From: Bacteroidia bacterium
Lineage (GTDB): Bacteria > Bacteroidota > Bacteroidia > NS11-12g > UBA9320
Assembly: GCA_017640445.1 (NCBI GenBank)
Contig: JAEPQQ010000036.1
Location: 1-35,999 of the forward strand
Length of the DNA stretch: 35,999 bases
Reading direction: 5' to 3'
The position numbers were made by a program, and so were the translations under genes. This document shows positions 33,834 to 35,999 of this stretch, piece by piece. Position 1 is the stretch's first letter. Every line of letters starts with the position of its first letter. The notes beneath the pieces are model-generated. The model had not been told where the DNA came from and did no database searches. It saw nothing but the letters and a program-made list of their open reading frames with translations.

Positions 33834-34379
33834 TTGAGCAATAATACGTCAGCACAATACGACAATGCTTTGGCACAGTGTCGTGACATCTTTGAGAAAA
33901 AGACCTTTGATTATGGAACAGCCTGGCGTATTCTGAGGCCCGAATCGCTTACTGATCAAATTTTTATTAAGGCGAAACGGATCCGAAGCATTGAAGAATC
34001 AAAACAGAATCTGGTAGGCGAAAGTCTGGAGAACGAATACATTGGCATCTTCAACTACTGTGTTATGGCTCTGATTCAGCTAAAGCACAACACCGACCCT
34101 GAAACTGACCTTGAAGGAGAAGTAGTTATGAAGTGGTACGACACCACTACGCAAGAGACCAAGGATCTTATGATGAAGAAAAATCACGACTACGGTGAAG
34201 CCTGGCGCGACATGCGTGTAAGTACGTTCACCGACTTGATTTTAATGAAACTACTAAGAATCAGACAAATAGAAGACAACGAGGGAAAGACACTGGTATC
34301 GGAAGGCTTAGACGCTAACTTCCAGGATATGATGAACTATGCTATATTTGCTTTGATCCGAAAAGACGAATTTGCATGA
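33834..34379 (+). CDS. Tandem DUF1599 (nucleotide modification associated domain 1-like) protein
   Basis: Starting at TTG 33834 (no ATG is available in this part of the frame) the product is 181 residues. It consists of two copies of one domain of about 75 residues: the first with KKTFDYGTAWR, SLTDQIFIKAKRIRSIEE and FNYCVMALIQL, the second with KKNHDYGEAWR, TFTDLILMKLLRIRQIED and MNYAIFALIRK. The conserved DYG-x-AWR and the Asp/Lys/Arg positions recur in both. This matches DUF1599, which has been linked by others to nucleotide modification contexts, but no activity is known. Its stop overlaps the next ATG, so it is coupled to the DoxX-like gene. Confidence 0.85.
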   Translation: MSNNTSAQYDNALAQCRDIFEKKTFDYGTAWRILRPESLTDQIFIKAKRIRSIEESKQNLVGESLENEYIGIFNYCVMALIQLKHNTDPETDLEGEVVMKWYDTTTQETKDLMMKKNHDYGEAWRDMRVSTFTDLILMKLLRIRQIEDNEGKTLVSEGLDANFQDMMNYAIFALIRKDEFA

Positions 34380-35917
34380 AATACTTAGTTCAATTCAGCC
34401 GTGTATTGGTAGGACTGCTGTTCATCCTTTCCGGTCTCTTAAAACTAAATGACCCAACCGGTTTTTCCTATAAACTTGAAGAATACTTCGCCGTTTTTGC
34501 AGGAGACGTAGAAGCCGAGCAAGATTCTATTCAGACCTACATATCGTTCTACTCGGATGACTCACTCATAGTAACGCCTATTCACAAACGCGACACCGCC
34601 ATTGAGTTCGTTGTATCGCAAGGCGAATGGCGTACCGAGGTGTTGGGCACCGATACACTGTTTAGATGCACGGTTGACGTGCTTTACGAAGGCGGAGTTG
34701 TTGTTTCGCAAGGAATTGCTACACCCGACAGTGTTTGGGAAAGCAGCGACCTACGTTTTTTCAGTGAAATAAATAAGACAACAGTACTCAACCAAACGGT
34801 AACGATAGCCAAGCCCTCATTAGGCACTCAATCTGTTTCGGCCGATATTCGGGCTTATGTAAAACCAGATGGTTGGGCCGTTGGACTTTTCAACTGGTTG
34901 GCCGACTACGCCCTGTTTATGGCCATTTTTGTAAGCTGGCTGGAAGCGATTCTTGGCTTTGCCCTGCTTATTGGCTGGCAACGACGATTCACGGCCTGGT
35001 TGCTGGTTTTACTTACCGCGTTTTTCACCTTCCTTACGCTGTACTCTTGGGTTTATAATAAGGTAACCGACTGCGGTTGTTTCGGAGATGCCCTGCCGAT
35101 GAATCCAGAGGAGTCATTCTACAAGAATGTTGTGATTGGTGTATTCATCGCCATTATTTTCTTTTGGAACAAACACATCAAACCCATCTTTTCGAACCCT
35201 TTTGGAGTTAAGGTATTGACCATTTTGACGCTGCTTCTTGTTGGGTTTAGCATGTATTGTCGTCATTATCTGCCACTTGTTGACTTTTTGCACTATTCAG
35301 AGGGTACCGACATTCGTGAAGGCATGAAAGTACCAGATGGTGAACGTGCAACGGATCACGTACAAACCACGTATGTTTACTCAGCCAAAGATGGAAGCGG
35401 TGCGACCATTGAAGTAGTTTACGATAGCGACAAAAACTCGTTTGAGCCAAAAATCGACTACAAAAAGTGGAAATACGATCGGGTAAAGGAAGAGAAAACG
35501 ATTGCCGAAGCTTACGAACCTCCTATTCACGATTTTGCGTTTTACAACGCCGACCAGGATAACAACTACATTGACGATTTCTGGAAAGCAGATAAAAAAT
35601 TGCTTCTGATTATTCACGACGTGGATAAAGCGAACAAAAAGGCAATGAAACGTGTCAACGAGCTGGCTAAACAATGGAAAGAAGATGGCTATGAATTCTG
35701 GGCTCTGACAGCCAGTGCGAAAAACGACGTGGAAGAGTTCCGTCACGAACATCAGATATCTGACTTTGAATTCTATTACGGCGACAACACCAACCTCAAG
35801 TCCATTATTCGATCAAACCCAGGCTTACTTCTGATTACAGACACCTCGGTTGTAGCAAAGGTTTGGCCTAGCACTCGACTACCCAAGTATAAAAAAATAC
35901 TCAAGGCTGCGGAATGA
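34376..35917 (+). CDS. DoxX/MauE-like membrane protein with thioredoxin-like C-terminal domain (BT_3928 family)
   Basis: A 513-residue inner-membrane protein. The first membrane helix (about 5-24) contains VLVGLLFILSGLLKLNDP, typical of DoxX proteins of Bacteroidota. Four more hydrophobic segments follow (about 175-200, 205-225, 248-265 and 278-295), with the conserved VTDCGCFGDAL motif (C233, C235) after the third. Residues about 380-512 resemble the thioredoxin-like domain usual in this family (LLLIIHDVDKAN...WALTAS), here without a CxxC pair. Between helix one and two, residues about 42-165 form an extra beta-rich stretch that I do not recall in relatives. The family is thought to act in membrane-linked redox processes; substrate unknown. 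It overlaps both neighbours by four bases. Confidence 0.85.
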   Translation: MKYLVQFSRVLVGLLFILSGLLKLNDPTGFSYKLEEYFAVFAGDVEAEQDSIQTYISFYSDDSLIVTPIHKRDTAIEFVVSQGEWRTEVLGTDTLFRCTVDVLYEGGVVVSQGIATPDSVWESSDLRFFSEINKTTVLNQTVTIAKPSLGTQSVSADIRAYVKPDGWAVGLFNWLADYALFMAIFVSWLEAILGFALLIGWQRRFTAWLLVLLTAFFTFLTLYSWVYNKVTDCGCFGDALPMNPEESFYKNVVIGVFIAIIFFWNKHIKPIFSNPFGVKVLTILTLLLVGFSMYCRHYLPLVDFLHYSEGTDIREGMKVPDGERATDHVQTTYVYSAKDGSGATIEVVYDSDKNSFEPKIDYKKWKYDRVKEEKTIAEAYEPPIHDFAFYNADQDNNYIDDFWKADKKLLLIIHDVDKANKKAMKRVNELAKQWKEDGYEFWALTASAKNDVEEFRHEHQISDFEFYYGDNTNLKSIIRSNPGLLLITDTSVVAKVWPSTRLPKYKKILKAAE

Positions 35918-35999
35918 TGCGGTTTATTGCCAAAAAGTTGGCGTATGCTACTCTTATTCTTGTGAGCGTGGCAAGTGTGGTTTTTTGGTTGTTTAGTTA
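35914..35999 (+). CDS. Probable peptide-type ABC transporter permease (partial, 5' end only)
   Basis: Only 28 codons are visible before the right edge. The start (MMRFIAKKLAYATLILVSVA and then a continuing hydrophobic run) looks like the N-terminal R-x-x-x-K-K helix of DppB/OppB-type permeases. The first ATG overlaps the preceding stop (ATGA); a second ATG follows immediately. With so little sequence the family call is tentative. Confidence 0.5.
   Translation, partial: MMRFIAKKLAYATLILVSVASVVFWLFS

Noticed and set aside
33791..33889. A 33-residue N-terminal extension of folP.
   Set aside because: It would overlap the divergent DUF1599 gene and its promoter box, and the 284-residue form already has the normal FolP N-terminus.

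Overview
The window reads as chromosomal DNA from a Bacteroidota bacterium, most likely a Flavobacteriales-type aerobe (I cannot place the family). Four things support this: an alternative complex III respiratory operon; two very large secreted proteins ending in the gliding-motility/type IX secretion (type B) C-terminal sorting domain; small Bacteroidota-type proteins (PUR-like DUF3276, DUF4199, tandem DUF1599, BT_3928-like DoxX); and repeated upstream matches to the Bacteroidota -7 promoter box TAnnTTTG. Coding density is high, no gene-free stretch exceeds about 200 bases, and I see no tRNA, rRNA, CRISPR array, insertion sequence or phage gene.

Layout. 1-3320 (minus): actA-actB, the start of an alternative complex III operon that runs off the left edge. 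3518-4474 (minus): phoH. 4559-7978 (plus): a SAM-hydrolase-family protein, a small monooxygenase-fold protein and an exported repeat/CAP-domain protein. 8071-11793: a type IX-secreted SBBP beta-propeller protein. 11938-13866: a membrane nucleotide-sugar dehydratase, ending at a bidirectional terminator shared with a convergent leucine dehydrogenase gene (13936-15039). 15124-19843: ABC exporter, PUR-like protein, DUF4199 membrane protein, SRPBCC protein, lysophospholipid acyltransferase, gatC and a cobalamin adenosyltransferase. 19840-20652 (minus): a TPR lipoprotein, divergent from a 1609-residue secreted protein built of 13 PKD-like modules (20843-25672). 25769-28920: ffh, pdxH and an unusual family 2 glycosyltransferase. 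28909-33790 (minus): yidC, pckA, a SUI1/YciH-type factor and folP. 33834-35999 (plus): DUF1599 protein, DoxX-like protein and the first 28 codons of a probable peptide ABC permease.

Functionally this is mostly core metabolism and envelope biogenesis: respiration (ACIII), gluconeogenesis (pckA), branched-chain amino acid catabolism (leucine dehydrogenase), B12 and B6 cofactor supply, folate, membrane protein targeting and insertion (ffh, yidC), lipid synthesis and surface polysaccharide. Two giant type IX adhesin-like proteins sit among these. I found no convincing new multi-gene defence or mobile system. The most notable signals are internal to proteins: a Cys-paired 13-module PKD array, an alternating two-module unit shared by the two adhesins, and a roughly 120-residue insertion between the first two membrane segments of the DoxX-like protein. 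Promoter boxes help fix several start codons, moving five genes (8071, 17840, 20843, 33790, 33834) and the CAP gene (5687) downstream of their longest open frames.
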